Assembly (NCBI GenBank): GCA_017354895.1
Contig: CP071498.1
Coordinates: forward strand, 2,976,001 to 3,040,000
Source of the DNA: Podospora comata
Lineage: Eukaryota > Ascomycota > Sordariomycetes > Sordariales > Podosporaceae
Direction of reading: 5' to 3'
DNA: 64,000 nt
The notes beneath the pieces were generated by a model. The model was given only the letters and a program-made list of their open reading frames with translations, ran no database searches and had not been told where the DNA came from. Positions 53,322 through 63,802 of this stretch are shown here, in pieces. How positions within the stretch are numbered: position 1 is the first letter of the stretch; each line of letters starts with the position of its first letter. Position numbers and translations under genes: made by a program.

Positions 53322-54038
53322 TTCTGCCTGTTGAATGGAAGGTGCTCAAAACCGCTATAAGTATTGAGAGCAGAGCACGCTGCAGGCCCTTTTGTCTCCA
53401 GCAGAGGATGTGAAGGTTCGAGTAATTGACACTGAGCAGTTTCCCAAACATATACATGTGGTCTCTAATTGTTTCAAGTGAATCATTGACTTGGAAGTCG
53501 ACCTTATGTTCGATGTTGTCCACATGCCTCCGTTACGATATGATGGAAATAGCAAAACTCCTGAAGGGTTCTATAGGCTTTTTACAGACCCTGAGTTCAA
53601 TTGCTCGAGAACGGCCCCGAGTCACTCCTTGTTTTCTGCCGAGTTTTGGTCATCGCAGGACTAACGCATAATTGTTGCGAGTTTTGAATGTACAGGCCAC
53701 CACCAACCTCGGGGTTCTCTGTTCCAATCACTTCAACGCGAAATTGGACTTGGCTCAATAATCTTTGGGACTATGCAACGCTCAATGTGTAAGCGGCAGT
53801 ACACACCATACCTGAGTAATCTAGTCTCGTCCTGGCCAGCTGGGCCGCCGAGTTTCACTTTTGTAGCTTGCCAAGATGTGGGGGTCAGTTACTTTGATCT
53901 GACTCTGAGGACATGGCAATTTATACATGAGTAAGGCTTGAATACCCTCTGCAGTTTTACAATGAGGTTCCAGAAGAGTTGAAGACTTTGCCTACCAAGT
54001 CAACCTACGACCAAAAGATTGACTGCATCGGATTTGTG
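53322..54038. other. Intergenic, 0.7 kb
   Basis: Spacer before the LITAF remnant. Nothing recognised. Confidence 0.45.
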
Positions 54039-54890
54039 ATGTACCAAAACACCTCTCCAGTCCACAATCCGCCGCCTTATCAGGCATGGCCAACCTATAA
54101 CAGTCAACCCGACATGATTCCTATGCAACCAATACAAAACCACGGCACGAATATAAGCACAATGGGTACATTTCCCACAGCTCCCCCGAATAGTTACATG
54201 CCAACTCACATTCCACAGTCCAGCGCGGCCATCTCCCCATTGTCGCGCACCACCGATGCCACAATCATCAAGCCAACCATACTTCCACAACTCCCACAAC
54301 TACCCCGGCCCCATCACTCGAAATCACATGCTCTACAAGGATAGCAGCTCCTGGATAACGGTATATCTGAAATGGGTAAACTGCCCCTACTGCCATGGGG
54401 TGGCCCCGGTGAAAAGAGTCATCAAGTATGATTGGAGGTGTGTCTGCATTCTCCCTGACAAGCGCCATCTACACACATTAACATCAAACGCGCCCACTGG
54501 CTCAGTCTGAAGATGTGGGGGACTTGGATCCTCGGCTGCCTCCTAACATTATGCTGCATGATCTTCTGTTGACCGACAAAAAACGGCACCAAGGACTTCC
54601 ACTGTGAGCAGTGCGGGGCCAAGGTATCGACGTTGCTTGTGAGTAGTAAACAGGTCAGAGTGTATGAACCAGGCGGAAGGGTGTGGGAGTATCAGATACC
54701 AAAAAACGACTGGCAAACAACACCAGGAAGAAGAGTGGGCAGCAGCACAGGTACTTCTGGCAGCACACATGGCCAACGCACAAGGACAAGCAATCGGGAA
54801 TTTGGCGGCGTTAAGTCTGGCGTGATGAACTTGATGGAATATAACAACCTTGACGTGTTTGAGCCTTTTCCTATATCGACTTCTACATGA
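54039..54890 (+). pseudogene. LITAF-domain gene, apparently decayed
   Basis: The N-terminal part from the ATG at 54039 is Pro/Gln/Ser-rich with a PPPY motif (MYQNTSPVHNPPPYQAWP), as in LITAF proteins, which recruit WW-domain ubiquitin ligases. The LITAF domain follows: first zinc knuckle NCPYCHGV, then KYDWSLKMWGTWILGCLLTL and CCMIFC as the membrane-inserting helix, and DFHCEQCGAKV as the second knuckle. A 68-nt intron (54438-54505, GTGTGT...CTCAG) joins KYDW to SLKMW in frame. Two faults remain. The proline-rich head and the zinc domain are in different frames with no clear intron between, and a TGA at 54570 cuts the domain after MIFC. Relatives bind endosomal or Golgi membranes. Decay is likely, though an unseen intron could solve the first fault. 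Confidence 0.6.
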
Positions 54891-55513
54891 TGAATACGCC
54901 TAAATCGAGGCAGCACGGAGGGCGCTGTTGACGCAAAACATAAGGCAGGCCACACTCTCATAAGCCTCTGGCAACTGGTTCACCTTGTCGGTATAGACCA
55001 ATGCTTTTTCCCTATGTTTGAGGGGTATGGTCCCAGCTATCTCGGGGCATTTCGCTTGCGTGTACTGCTAAACTGGGGTTTTGCCGCTCGCGCGCGCTTC
55101 GAAATGCGGCGTCTCCGAGCTGTCGAACCGCTTCGAAACAGAGAGGGAGGATGGAGGCTGGGATGAAGAACCCACTGTAAAACAAAGTAGATGGTGAACT
55201 GAACAGTAAATACAAGGCCTCGATTGCGTGGGGAGCGATATACTTGGGGAGGCCGCAAATATGAGATATATTTCTTCTCATAGATTTGGTGGCGAATCCT
55301 TCACCAAGCCACTGTTCGCGTTTCAACTACATCATGAGCCACATGGGCGTCGGTCTCGCATTCGGACTCCGAACACCGCCACGATGATGAGATGTAAGTA
55401 AGCGCTGATTTTCCACTGAGGACAATCAGCTATATAATGCCCGATTTCTACCATTTTTCGTTCTAAGTGGAACACTTGGCTTACATTTGAAGCCCACAAC
55501 AAATCTTACGACA
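54891..55513. other. Intergenic, 0.6 kb, with a possible SINE fragment
   Basis: On the minus strand 55290-55340 reads GGCTCATGATGTAGTTGAAA, matching the first 15 bases of SINE copy 1 with one difference. It is followed by a 6-bp hairpin (TTGGTG/CACCAA) around a GGATTCGC loop. The rest is unrecognised. Confidence 0.4.
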
Positions 55514-56355
55514 ATGGATGCCAATGCCCCTGTCCCAGTTGACCAGCAATTGGCGCCACCACAATACAACGAACTCATCAGCAACCCCCTCGAAAAAATA
55601 ACTCTGGACGTTGGTGGCCATAAATTCACTACAACAATCAATAGTCTCACCACGAGGAGTTTTCTTTTCAAGCTGCTCCTACAAGGTGATTGGAAGTCTT
55701 CTTTGCAGGAAGATCAAAGCATGTTTATCGACTCCGACCCAGAAGCATTCCGGCACATTCTCCAGTATCTGCGGCGTGGCGTATTCCCACTGATCTATGA
55801 CCAGAAGAAGGGACATAACTACAAGCTTTACGCTGACATCCTAGCCGAGGCCAAACATTTCGGCATCCCCAAGTTAGAATGCTGGCTCACCGATCAGCTG
55901 TACTTGCGCTGCATCACCAGCTCAACAGTGTGGAGTTCCGCATACAAGAATGATAGGATTCAGACTGGGTTCCAGACGACGTCAATTTGGGGTAGTGATG
56001 TCACCTCCACACAGCTCGTGCAACAAGACGTCAACACCGTCAAGACACCTGTCTGTCCTCACCTTGCCGAGGATCGAAGCCCGTGCCCCAGGCGGTCTTG
56101 CTACCTTTCTTTGGGAACAATGCAGGATAATGTCGAGAAATATCGTTGGGCCGAAGTCGGTAGATCGCTCAGGTTCATTCAAGGATGGTGTAGTGACTCA
56201 GGGTAAGTTGTTGAGCTATAGCCAGACCTTCATTTCAAGGGCTTGACCGCTAACGCTATATCAGCAAGGAGTTTATGGAACACTGGGGGCGAGTTTCTCG
56301 GGTAGCACCTCCCCCAAAGCCGGAGTCTCAGCTTACAGTCCAGACTAAGCAGTGA
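55514..56355 (+). CDS. BTB/POZ (KCTD, T1-type) protein
   Basis: Two exons (55514-56202, 56265-56355) encode 259 residues; the 62-nt intron (GTAAGT, branch GCTAAC, ATCAG) splits a Gly codon and adds the tail KEFMEHWGRVSRVAPPPK. The start ATG precedes DANAPVPVDQQ. The domain begins ITLDVGGHKFTTTINSL (~29-45), then SFLFKLLLQGDW, MFIDSDPEAFRHILQYLRRG (~70-89) and ILAEAKHFGIPKLECWL (~109-125), in the order of the potassium-channel-tetramerisation-like BTB fold. Such fungal proteins often act as adaptors for cullin-3 ubiquitin ligases or as oligomeric scaffolds. The C-terminal half has no known domain. The sequence around CPHLAEDRSPCPRRSC could bind metal, but this is not established. Confidence 0.85.
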
Positions 56356-56870
56356 TGTGAGTAGCAACAACAGACGTAGCATTTTGTTCGAGGACAAGGG
56401 GAAGTGTGCTGGCAGTGACTGTGTTGACAGGGTTGGTACAATGAAAGGGTCTTTACATTTGAACTGGCAACTGCTCTATTTTTTTAAGCAAGGCCGTTAT
56501 TGATAACCTGAGAGTCTTTCCTTAGTTTATTTTCCTTAATTTTGGATATCTATGACTTATAAAGCCAAAGCAAGGCCCATTGTGGGGGTTGTTTGAAGAA
56601 GGCACCATTTTCCCCATTACATCATAGCCCTCTTGCTCGAAGGGCCCTACAGAGACAAGATAAACTGCCATTTAGCCTTTCTGAGTCCGTGGGTTGCGTG
56701 TTGGTTGGTGTGAAGCGGAGGAAAGAGATTCCGCTTGGTCGACGTCTCATTGGCTCAGGCGTCCCCACCTCCAGGCAGTCGCCCCTATAAAAGGGACATC
56801 TGCTCTTCCCAGCAACAAGAGATAACGGTCAGCCATTTTAATCTTGACATCCCCACCAATTTTGTTCATC
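56356..56870. other. Intergenic, 0.5 kb
   Basis: 3' flank of the BTB gene and promoter of the F-box gene. A TATA-like CTATAAAAGG lies at ~56785, about 85 bp before the start codon. A short SINE-like remnant lies inside (56563-56632). Confidence 0.6.
56563..56632 (-). mobile_element. tRNA-like SINE remnant, internally deleted
   Basis: On the minus strand it keeps GGCTATGATGTAATGGGG at one end and GGTGCCTTCTTCAAACAACC at the other, with ATGGGCCTTGCTTTGGC beyond. These align with the two ends of SINE copy 1 (CTCATGATGTAATTGG; GGTGCCTCTTTCGAAACGA), while the ~60-nt middle is missing. It lies 240 bp before the F-box start codon. Confidence 0.4.
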
Positions 56871-58946
56871 ATGTTCGAACGTCTCCCTGAGGAGCTTCTT
56901 AGGGAAGTTGCTAGAGGGTTTCGTATTCAAGATTTCAGGAATCTCTCTCTCGTCTCCAAGACCTTCCACGCCATATGGACACCCAGGTTCTGGAGAACAC
57001 TCTGTGTCGACACTGCTGGCTCAACAGGCCAACCGTCTTCCGTCAACATTAAACGGATCGAAGAGTGCGCCCATAGGCTTCAGAATGCTTCTTCTTCCAT
57101 ACAGAATGTCTCCGCCGTTGTGTTTCGACGGGACACTCGATGGAAGCTGTGGGACTATGAGAAGGAGGAAGACTGGCCCAACCTCGCCTGCCTGCACCGT
57201 CAACCGCCCCCAGAGGATCCTAACTACTGGAGAGGCTTGCAACGAGCAGCGTCAGTCACCGGACGGTCATTTGATCAGTGGTTCTACAGAAATCAGAGAT
57301 GCATCGAGGCAAGCATAGAACGAATGGGTGAGCAGCTGGATTCCGACCCCATGGACGACATTGCCGTCGCTATACAATCTGTCATTGGACGCATACCCGC
57401 TGGCCAACTTCAATCCTTCACCTGGGACTTGGCAACATGCATTCCCCAGGCTGTTTTTGATAGTCTCTTCCAAGCGCAACCGCAACTCGAGTCTATCACA
57501 TTGACGGCTGATGCCCGTTGCAAGGTTGCCGGTGAAAGCTTGCACCTTCCCTTCCGCCAACTCAAACGGGTCATCTTGAACTCATTACCACGATCTCATG
57601 TTGTACCAGTGCGAAGAATGCTGGGAACAAATAGAGGGCACCTGCGTAACCTTCAAATCGAGGAGTTGGTGCATGGGTGCTCTTTAGAAGAGCTCTTATA
57701 TGGCGGAGAAGACTGCGAAGATGCAAGAGATAGGGAGTCGACAGACGAACGCAACGACGAACTGGTAGCGGATCCAACGGTGTCTTTCCCGTCACTAGTG
57801 ACGCTGTCGTTGCGGAATATCGACTTGACTGAGAGTATGGACCGGGCATTCAACATCAGTGGCCTCACTGCACTTACACTACGCCAATGCTCACGGTCGA
57901 GCGAATTCTTGAAAGGAATCATGGCAAGGAATAGCCCGCTTCAGCTCAAGGCTTTAGAGTTCCTGGCTGACTATGCGGACCGTGACGAGGATGAAGTCAC
58001 GAACACACTCAACCACTTCATCCTTTCATTCAAGGGCCTCGAAAAGCTTTACATCGGGTTGAAAAAAACCATCTACTATCCGGACAGCCGGGATAATTTT
58101 CATCCCCTATGGTCTACCGTTGGCTATCATGGCTCTACGTTAAAGAATCTGGTGATTCACCCGCGAGGCCCAATCAGGAGGACAGGTCGGACTTGCATGA
58201 TGGGGGGCATCCAGAGAAATGTTGATTGGATTCATGATGTCGTTGGAAAGCTCGACATTCCACAAGTGACCATTAGCAACTGGATGAAGGATCCCGCCAC
58301 TCATCCCCTGTCGCCGCTGTCAAAGCTCGAATGCCTCGGCGTATCTTCGGACCCGTTTGCGAAAGCTACAACGCAGGATGGGGGATCCGAGCAATTTCTT
58401 GTATGTATCCTCAATGCCATCGCAGGACCGCACCTCCTAAGCATCGCTAACTAGTCGTCAACCGTGCAGATAACCCTCCTCAGGCCTTTCACCTCATCAT
58501 CCCGCCGCCTCAAGCTCTTACATCTCCGGAAGACAGGCTCCAATAGAGAGGATTCATTTGGTTCGAAGGTTTTCATGTCGAGTGTCAGCCGACGGGTCAG
58601 CGGAGACAAAACCATTCCCGTCCCCCCTTCAAGAATGATGGCATACCTTGACCCCGACTTTGCTCGGTTTCTCAATTGGGTCTTCGGGCAAGAGGGAATC
58701 CCCTCCCTCGAGGCCGTCGCGTTTGGGGATTTTGCCAACGGCCACATGAGCGGTAAATACCTTCATAACATGTTTGCATGCCGCAGCAGTGATGTACGTC
58801 AGGGATATCGAGTGTTTGACTGTCGCTACAAGGTCCGTGAGCACGAATGGCGGGTCGTGGCGGATAAGTACGCTGACTTTTTGGAATCGTGCCCCGTCGG
58901 GCCGCGGGTGGAGAGTTGGGGGCATGGGTCGAGGTATCATTTCTAA
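56871..58946 (+). CDS. F-box protein
   Basis: Two exons (56871-58400, 58470-58946) encode 668 residues; the 69-nt intron (GTATGT, branch GCTAACTA, GTGCAG) joins SEQFL to ITLLRPFTSSSRRLKLLHL. The N-terminal F-box is MFERLPEELLREVARGFRIQ then DFRNLSLVSKTFHAIWTPRFW (~1-41). The rest has leucine-rich-like strands at intervals (LRNLQIEELVHGC; FPSLVTLSLRNIDL; LTALTLRQCSRS; LKALEFLADY; LEKLYIGLKKT; LKNLVIHP), typical of F-box/LRR substrate adaptors of SCF ubiquitin ligases. The target is unknown. Without the intron the frame would end early at 58454, so the splice is needed for the last 158 residues. A TATA-like box stands ~85 bp upstream. Confidence 0.88.
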
Positions 58947-60006
58947 TCGAAACCGCTTCTGTTTTGAGGAGGCAAGGAATTCGGGCTCTCCTAGATGTAA
59001 GTAGAATCTTTATCAACAAATACGATTTTCATTCCCAAATGGTGATATGGAACTGTCAAGACAGCTGCTCTTGAAGTGAACGACTAGGCAAAAGAGGGTA
59101 TCTATCAGATTCAGCATAGCGATTTGGTAATAGTTAGGTAAGTGGTAATGAAGATGAGAGTATGAAAGAGTGGAGGAGAAAAGAAAAAAGAAGGAAAATC
59201 AAGCCCAAACAGAGCTACCCAGCCCTGTCTCGAACAGGGTAGCTCTCGACTGCCCAGTAGCTTTAACCCGTGGATGAAGTGCGAAAAGGGTCCCTGGGAC
59301 ACAGTGGAGCGCCTTAACTAACTAGGCCATGGGCGACTCTATTGAAAAGAAAGTCTCCAATGCAGTATATAAACCCCGCCATGGCCCCTTCCCCTGTTAT
59401 TGGGTCGCAAGAGGCCGTCTGCTCCTCCCTTTCCGGCGGAGATATAACATTGCCGGGCCCGGAGGGCACGCATTCGATGTGTGCAATTCAGACTTTTTCT
59501 TCTTTTTCCTCATGCGACTTGCTCCTGGACACGCGCCCCATCGATACCAACAAAGAAGCCATCCGAAATAATTAGCTCTTCTCCGCCATTCTACAGCACC
59601 AATCTAGCCGGTTTTGGGGAGGATAGTACAGGACGGTATTATAACCTATAGGTTTTGACCGCCCCTCTTCATCGTCACCTCAACTACTGTTGCCCGGGAG
59701 CTACATACGCCAAAGCTCCTGGGTAGTTTCGCCCTGGGATTAAGTACCGTCATGCGAAGTCCTGTTCAAGTAGTGAAATCTCATGACAGGTTCAAGTCTC
59801 CGCCAATACCGAGGAGGCTTTTAATTTAATCTGGACCTCCCTCCTCTCCTTCCAATCTTAACCTTTCCCGTACTCTCTGCCCTCAGCCAACCGACTACCC
59901 CCATCCTTAACATTGCAACAGTTCGTTTTGAAATTATGCAAACATCTCGCAATCACAACACCGCTAGCACTCGTTATTTGCAGCCTCATCTCTTCAGGTA
60001 GCAACC
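58947..60006. other. Intergenic, 1.1 kb, with SINE copy and a hairpin
   Basis: Holds SINE copy 2 (59186-59335) and an inverted repeat CCCGGGAGCT/AGCTCCTGGG (59693-59702 and 59714-59723, one mismatch, 11-nt loop). No coding feature recognised. Confidence 0.5.
59186..59335 (-). mobile_element. tRNA-like SINE, copy 2
   Basis: On the minus strand TCGCCCATGGCCTAGTTAG then TTAAGGCGCTCC forms a tRNA-like D-arm with a good Pol III A box (TGGCCTAGTTAG). A B-box/T-arm hairpin (CCCTGTTCGAGACAGGG) follows ~85 nt later. It is not a working tRNA: no anticodon stem closes, even allowing an intron, and the acceptor arms pair poorly. The segment between shares CCCAGGGACCC and TTCATCCACGGG with copy 1, and the tail CTGTTTGGGCTTGATTTT is also shared, followed by T/C-rich DNA. 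The outer stem AGCTA/TAGCT with a 5-nt bulge repeats copy 1's shape. Best read as a tRNA-derived SINE. Confidence 0.6.
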
Positions 60007-60924
60007 GTGCTACGAAACGAAACCAAACGGCCCCTTCGCTCCCGTATTCCAATTCGGGTGCATGTGGAATTGGAAATTGAGGATACAGAAAAGCGTGTTG
60101 GTAAGCGGTTTCGGGGCGAAAATTGGGATTGGGCCGCCGCTGGACTTTGTATAACACCGCGGTTTGAAGCGCCCGACGAGAGCGCGGAAACGGATTACGA
60201 CGAGCCCGGCGGCCATAGCACCGCCAGCAACCCCCTTCAGCAGCGCCCACAGGTGTTGTACTTTGCGGTTGTTGGGAAGATTAAAGTTCAACCGCGGACC
60301 GAAGCCCTGCAATATGCTGCGACGATCAGCCAACTGCCCGAGGTCGAAGAAGATGCTGTTCGTCTGGTGTATTGCGTTGATGGCACATTGCATAACCATC
60401 AGGGTACCAACTAGGAGGGTGTACCCGGTGCCTATGCAGTGTCACAGCGCAAGGCCGCTGGCGAGGATGGGTGGGTAGTGGAGGGATGGGCTGTCGACAA
60501 AGCACTGTCGATTCATTGGTTAGAACTCATGGCCATCGTCGAAGCCGTGAAGAACGCGATCCTTCGGCTACGCCTCACCCCAAGATTTGGAAGGGCAGAG
60601 GTGTTTGTGTTTTCCGACAGCCAACAGGCACTCTCGATGTTGGATAGATGTCCGTTCAGGGCACCAGGGTTGAAGCTGACGATGATGCCGTTATACCTTT
60701 ATTTGGCTGAACTCACCAGTGAGCTTCAGAGGTTGGGTGGCCTCCTGACAGTCTCGTGGGTCCCTGGGCACAATTACAACTTTACTGGACATCAACTGGC
60801 AGACGAAGTAGTCCGTATGGCATTTGTTGAGAGTATGTGGGAGTTACCAACACATCGGCATCGAGAAGGAAATTCTCCTATATGGCCCATTATGCTGGAC
60901 AGATCTCTTGGCGCACTTCAATAG
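60007..60924 (+). pseudogene. RNase H-like domain remnant
   Basis: The second half has the order of a type-1 RNase H fold: VYCVDGTLHN (first acidic strand), SIHWLELMAIVEAVKNAI (Glu helix), VFVFSDSQQALSMLD (second Asp) and TVSWVPGHN with HQLADEVVRMA (last acidic position). The first ~110 residues have no assigned domain (IPIRVHVELEIEDTEKRVG). The WVPGH...ADE form is close to RNase H domains of fungal Tad-like LINEs and of stand-alone fungal relatives derived from them. No reverse transcriptase is nearby. The copy is interrupted once, so it is probably a fossil of moderate age. A host-adopted RNase H gene read through or edited at that point cannot be excluded. Confidence 0.6.
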
Positions 60925-61467
60925 TTTCGGGGCCAGCATCCGACAGTGGATGTCAACATCAGCACCTCAGCATAGAGACAAGCCCATAACAGGTATTTGA
61001 GGTTGTAGAAGTTTCCTCATCCCTGGGATTGGGCTCTGCATCACCAAACTATGGAGCTGAAGGAGGATTTGTTTCACATTATTTGAGAACCTAGTTGGGG
61101 GACTCAGATGGGCGGTTGTCCGGAAACATGTCTTGGTATGTTCATGGATGGTTGGAAAGTGTCGCGAAGTGTTTGAATGTGTTGGAGGGTGCTTGGGGAT
61201 GTTGAAGCTATGGACTGTGGTTGCAAGTGGGGAAATGGTTGACAGTGTGTTGGAGAATGATGGAGAAATGTTGGAACATTTAGGTCACTGCAAGAAGAAA
61301 CAAAAATTCTCTAAGTGACTGCATGTTAAGGAGGACCAAGTGAGCTGTCTATGTCAAAGAACCTCAGCAAGGTTAGGTAGATGTATACTGAGTAAGTGGT
61401 ATTCACCGGTTACTATCTCCATATTTTTCGTCTCTTTTTCAACTACCAGTCTCTTAAAACAACCCCT
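60925..61467. other. Intergenic, 0.5 kb
   Basis: G/T-rich on the plus strand at 61110-61290 (repeated GTTGGA/GTGTTGGAG strings), perhaps decayed low-complexity DNA. Nothing else recognised. Confidence 0.45.
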
Positions 61468-62169
61468 CTACCCACCCGGCAGACACCCTTCTTCCACTCT
61501 CCCCCTTTCACAACCACCTGGACACTCGCCCCTCACAAACTGCCACCCAAACAGCAGTTTACACTGCTCCCTCCCCACCCCGCCAAGCACCACCTCCGGG
61601 TCCTTATCCCTCATTCCAACGCCACTCCCAATAACCTCTTCACTCCCGATGTCCAACTGCCCCCATCCCAGTTCAATCAACTCTTTGATCGAAACCCCGT
61701 AAACGTACTCCCTAAACCCCGCCCATCTCACCGCAGCAGCGCACATGGGGCAGCTTTCGGCGTTGGTGTAGAGTGTCAGGTCCTTGAATGCGGCTAGGGA
61801 TTCGGCAGGTGTCATGTTATACGCAGAAGAGACAAAAAGAGAGGAGCAATTATTAATGGCGGCGATTTCGCCGTGCAAAGTTGGGTTTCCTATCCGGGAG
61901 TTACCGTTGGAGCCGGTGCAGATAAGTGTTCCTTGGGGGTTGGCAGAGGTGTGGTTTACGATGACGGTACCAAAGGCGGCGAAGGGGCAGGGGTGGGAGA
62001 GGGCGAGGGTGTTGGCTTGGTGGATCCAGTATTCGCGGGTGGAAAGGGGGATGGTGTCATCGTTGTGAGGGTTTGGGAGGGTGGGTGGTGATGCTGGAAT
62101 GGAGGGGGTGCATGCTGTGATTGTTGGGAGGAGGAGGGACAATGAGGCTAGTAGCGATTGGCTTTTCAT
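61468..62169 (-). CDS. Secreted cytidine/guanine deaminase-like enzyme
   Basis: From the ATG at 62169 the chain is 233 residues and opens with a clear signal peptide (MKSQSLLASLSLLLPTITAC). I chose this start because the upstream 44 codons of the open frame would bury the signal. The zinc-deaminase motif is complete: His-Ala/Gly-Glu in TLHGEIAAIN and Pro-Cys-x-x-Cys in ESCPMCAAAVRWAG. Other marks are HPCPFAAFGTVIV and FREYVYGVS. This is the CMP/dCMP-deaminase fold, closest in motif spacing to guanine/nucleoside deaminases (tRNA-adenosine-deaminase-like PCPMC form). Secretion is unusual for the fold and suggests salvage of bases outside the cell or action on a secreted nucleoside. The C-terminal cysteines (RGECPGGCERGRVEEGC) may form disulfides. 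Confidence 0.85.
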   Translation of the reverse strand: MKSQSLLASLSLLLPTITACTPSIPASPPTLPNPHNDDTIPLSTREYWIHQANTLALSHPCPFAAFGTVIVNHTSANPQGTLICTGSNGNSRIGNPTLHGEIAAINNCSSLFVSSAYNMTPAESLAAFKDLTLYTNAESCPMCAAAVRWAGFREYVYGVSIKELIELGWGQLDIGSEEVIGSGVGMRDKDPEVVLGGVGREQCKLLFGWQFVRGECPGGCERGRVEEGCLPGG

Positions 62170-62595
62170 GTTTGGTTGGTTGTGTGTGGGAGAGAAAGAA
62201 AGGTTGAGGCTGTAAGTATGAATTGTGTGATGTTGTTGGATAGTGGGTGGTTGGAATGCTGACATCATTGTTTCGAATTGGCCAGGATTTTTGGGTGCCA
62301 CACGTCTGTCTCATTCCGTCAACTACACGCACGACGAACGAGCTTTATTATTACGAAAAGAATGCCATCTCTGTATTTTATTAAATATGTAGCCAAGTTT
62401 GATACCGGAAGATTGCTAATAAAGGCATACAGATCTTGCCGCCGCTCAATTCTCCCCCTTTCTAATGTTTTGTGTTTCCATTCATGCGCCTCTGTGCAAC
62501 GCGGCTGGCTGGCCGGCTGGCGGGGTGCCATGTGCACTCTCCAGCTCCCTTGGAGCAATATCAGGACCGGGCGCTTCCACCCTGCCCTCTGTATC
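62170..62595. other. Intergenic, 0.4 kb
   Basis: Promoter of the deaminase and 3' flank of the next gene, both minus strand. Nothing recognised. Confidence 0.5.
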
Positions 62596-63522
62596 TCATC
62601 GGTCACTGCTCAACTCGGCTGGCGCTTGCGTCTGTCCAAGTTCGTACGTCGTCATTTGTGGCTCCTTCATACCGGGGTGCAACTGTTGTTCAGGCTGCCC
62701 AGAGTAATAATACTTCTCTGCAGGCCCAGAAACGACGGTTACGGGTGGAGGAGGTGTTCCTGGCTCAGTGACAGGCAATTCAGCCTTCGAGTCATTGCCA
62801 TTGCGGGCCAATCCACGTCGCTTCATCCTCCAAAGCAAAAAGGCGCCAACCACGATGGAAATTGCCACAGCAGCAGCACCAACCGCAATGCCGGCTATCG
62901 CTCCGCTCGAGATTCCACCGCTGGAAGGCTCTTCGGGGGCTGATGTCATGGTCGGTCCAGGTTCCGAGGAAACGGCTGATGAAGGAAGGTCTGAGGGCTT
63001 CCACGCGAGCTGGATCATGGGCGCATAAATATACGCCTGGGACCAGTCTTGGTTGGGGAGAGTCATCGGAGCGAGATTGATCTGGCTTCCGCTCTCGCAT
63101 TGATATGTCGAAATGGTGGTCACTCGAGCATTCGAGATGCAGGTTTGGCCGTTTTCGTTGTGGCACGCATAGCCCTCTGGGCAGCAGCCCACAAAGGTCT
63201 CTTCTGGCTCCATCCGGTACTGTACGCGCCAACCCTGAGAGGTGGCGCTGGCGGTGCATGCCGAAACATAGCCCGCTGGGCAGTGGAGGCCGGGCGAGTA
63301 GAATCCCCAGCCGTAGAAGGCCGAGTTGGTTCTCGGAGCGCCTGTTGTCGTCGGCGGCCAGCAGTCGGCGTTATCCTGGACGTCTTTCGGCCCGCATCTC
63401 TGGCCCAACCAGCCCACGTTGAACTCGGTGTGATGGGCCGGTGTCCAGCATGCTTCCGGAGCTGTGAAGGTTGTGGTCAGATGACCGAGGATCTTTCTGG
63501 CTTCGTCGGTAAAAATTGACAT
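62596..63522 (-). CDS. Cysteine-rich single-pass surface protein
   Basis: From the ATG at 63522 (MSIFTDEARKILGHL) the chain has 308 residues. The outer part holds regularly placed cysteines (APEACWTPAHH; GQRCGPKD; NADCWPP; GLHCPAGYVSAC; VGCCPEGYACHNENGQTC). This is the CPxGY/CCPxGY pattern seen in many fungal surface proteins with a WSC- or mid2-like layout. A Ser/Pro linker leads to one helix (AIAGIAVGAAAVAISIVV, ~213-235), a basic stop-transfer (RMKRR) and a ~70-residue cytosolic tail with proline-rich and tyrosine motifs. No signal peptide is obvious, so the helix may act as signal-anchor or the start may lie in an unseen exon. A wall- or stress-sensing role is only suggested by the layout. 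Confidence 0.75.
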   Translation of the reverse strand: MSIFTDEARKILGHLTTTFTAPEACWTPAHHTEFNVGWLGQRCGPKDVQDNADCWPPTTTGAPRTNSAFYGWGFYSPGLHCPAGYVSACTASATSQGWRVQYRMEPEETFVGCCPEGYACHNENGQTCISNARVTTISTYQCESGSQINLAPMTLPNQDWSQAYIYAPMIQLAWKPSDLPSSAVSSEPGPTMTSAPEEPSSGGISSGAIAGIAVGAAAVAISIVVGAFLLWRMKRRGLARNGNDSKAELPVTEPGTPPPPVTVVSGPAEKYYYSGQPEQQLHPGMKEPQMTTYELGQTQAPAELSSDR

Positions 63523-63802
63523 CTTATCTCGCTGCGAACTCGGACTTGTTGGTTCGAGGGATGAAGTGTTGCTCTGTCGTCGTCGAGTTGAAGAGAAAAG
63601 AAACTGGGAACGCAATACCGGTCGTCTTTGGGAGCCACTCCGCTTTTCATGGCGCGAGATTCAGCGGCGGGGGAAGTCTAGCGAAGCGGCCAAGTCCGTA
63701 GGTCGTCAGGGTGGTCAAGTCCACGCTGGTCGAGACAGGGACCACATATCCTAGCTGTTGTTTATCAATTGGTTGGCGAGTCTGCACCCCTGCTAGTGTT
63801 TA

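Noticed and set aside
59218-59335. Functional tRNA gene on the minus strand, perhaps with an intron
   Set aside because: A-box and T-arm look good, but no anticodon stem can be closed with or without an intron, and the acceptor arms pair poorly. Its similarity to 53171-53321 fits a SINE better.
59790-59812. GGTTCAAGTC, a Pol III B-box-like string
   Set aside because: No matching T-stem and no A box at a suitable distance.
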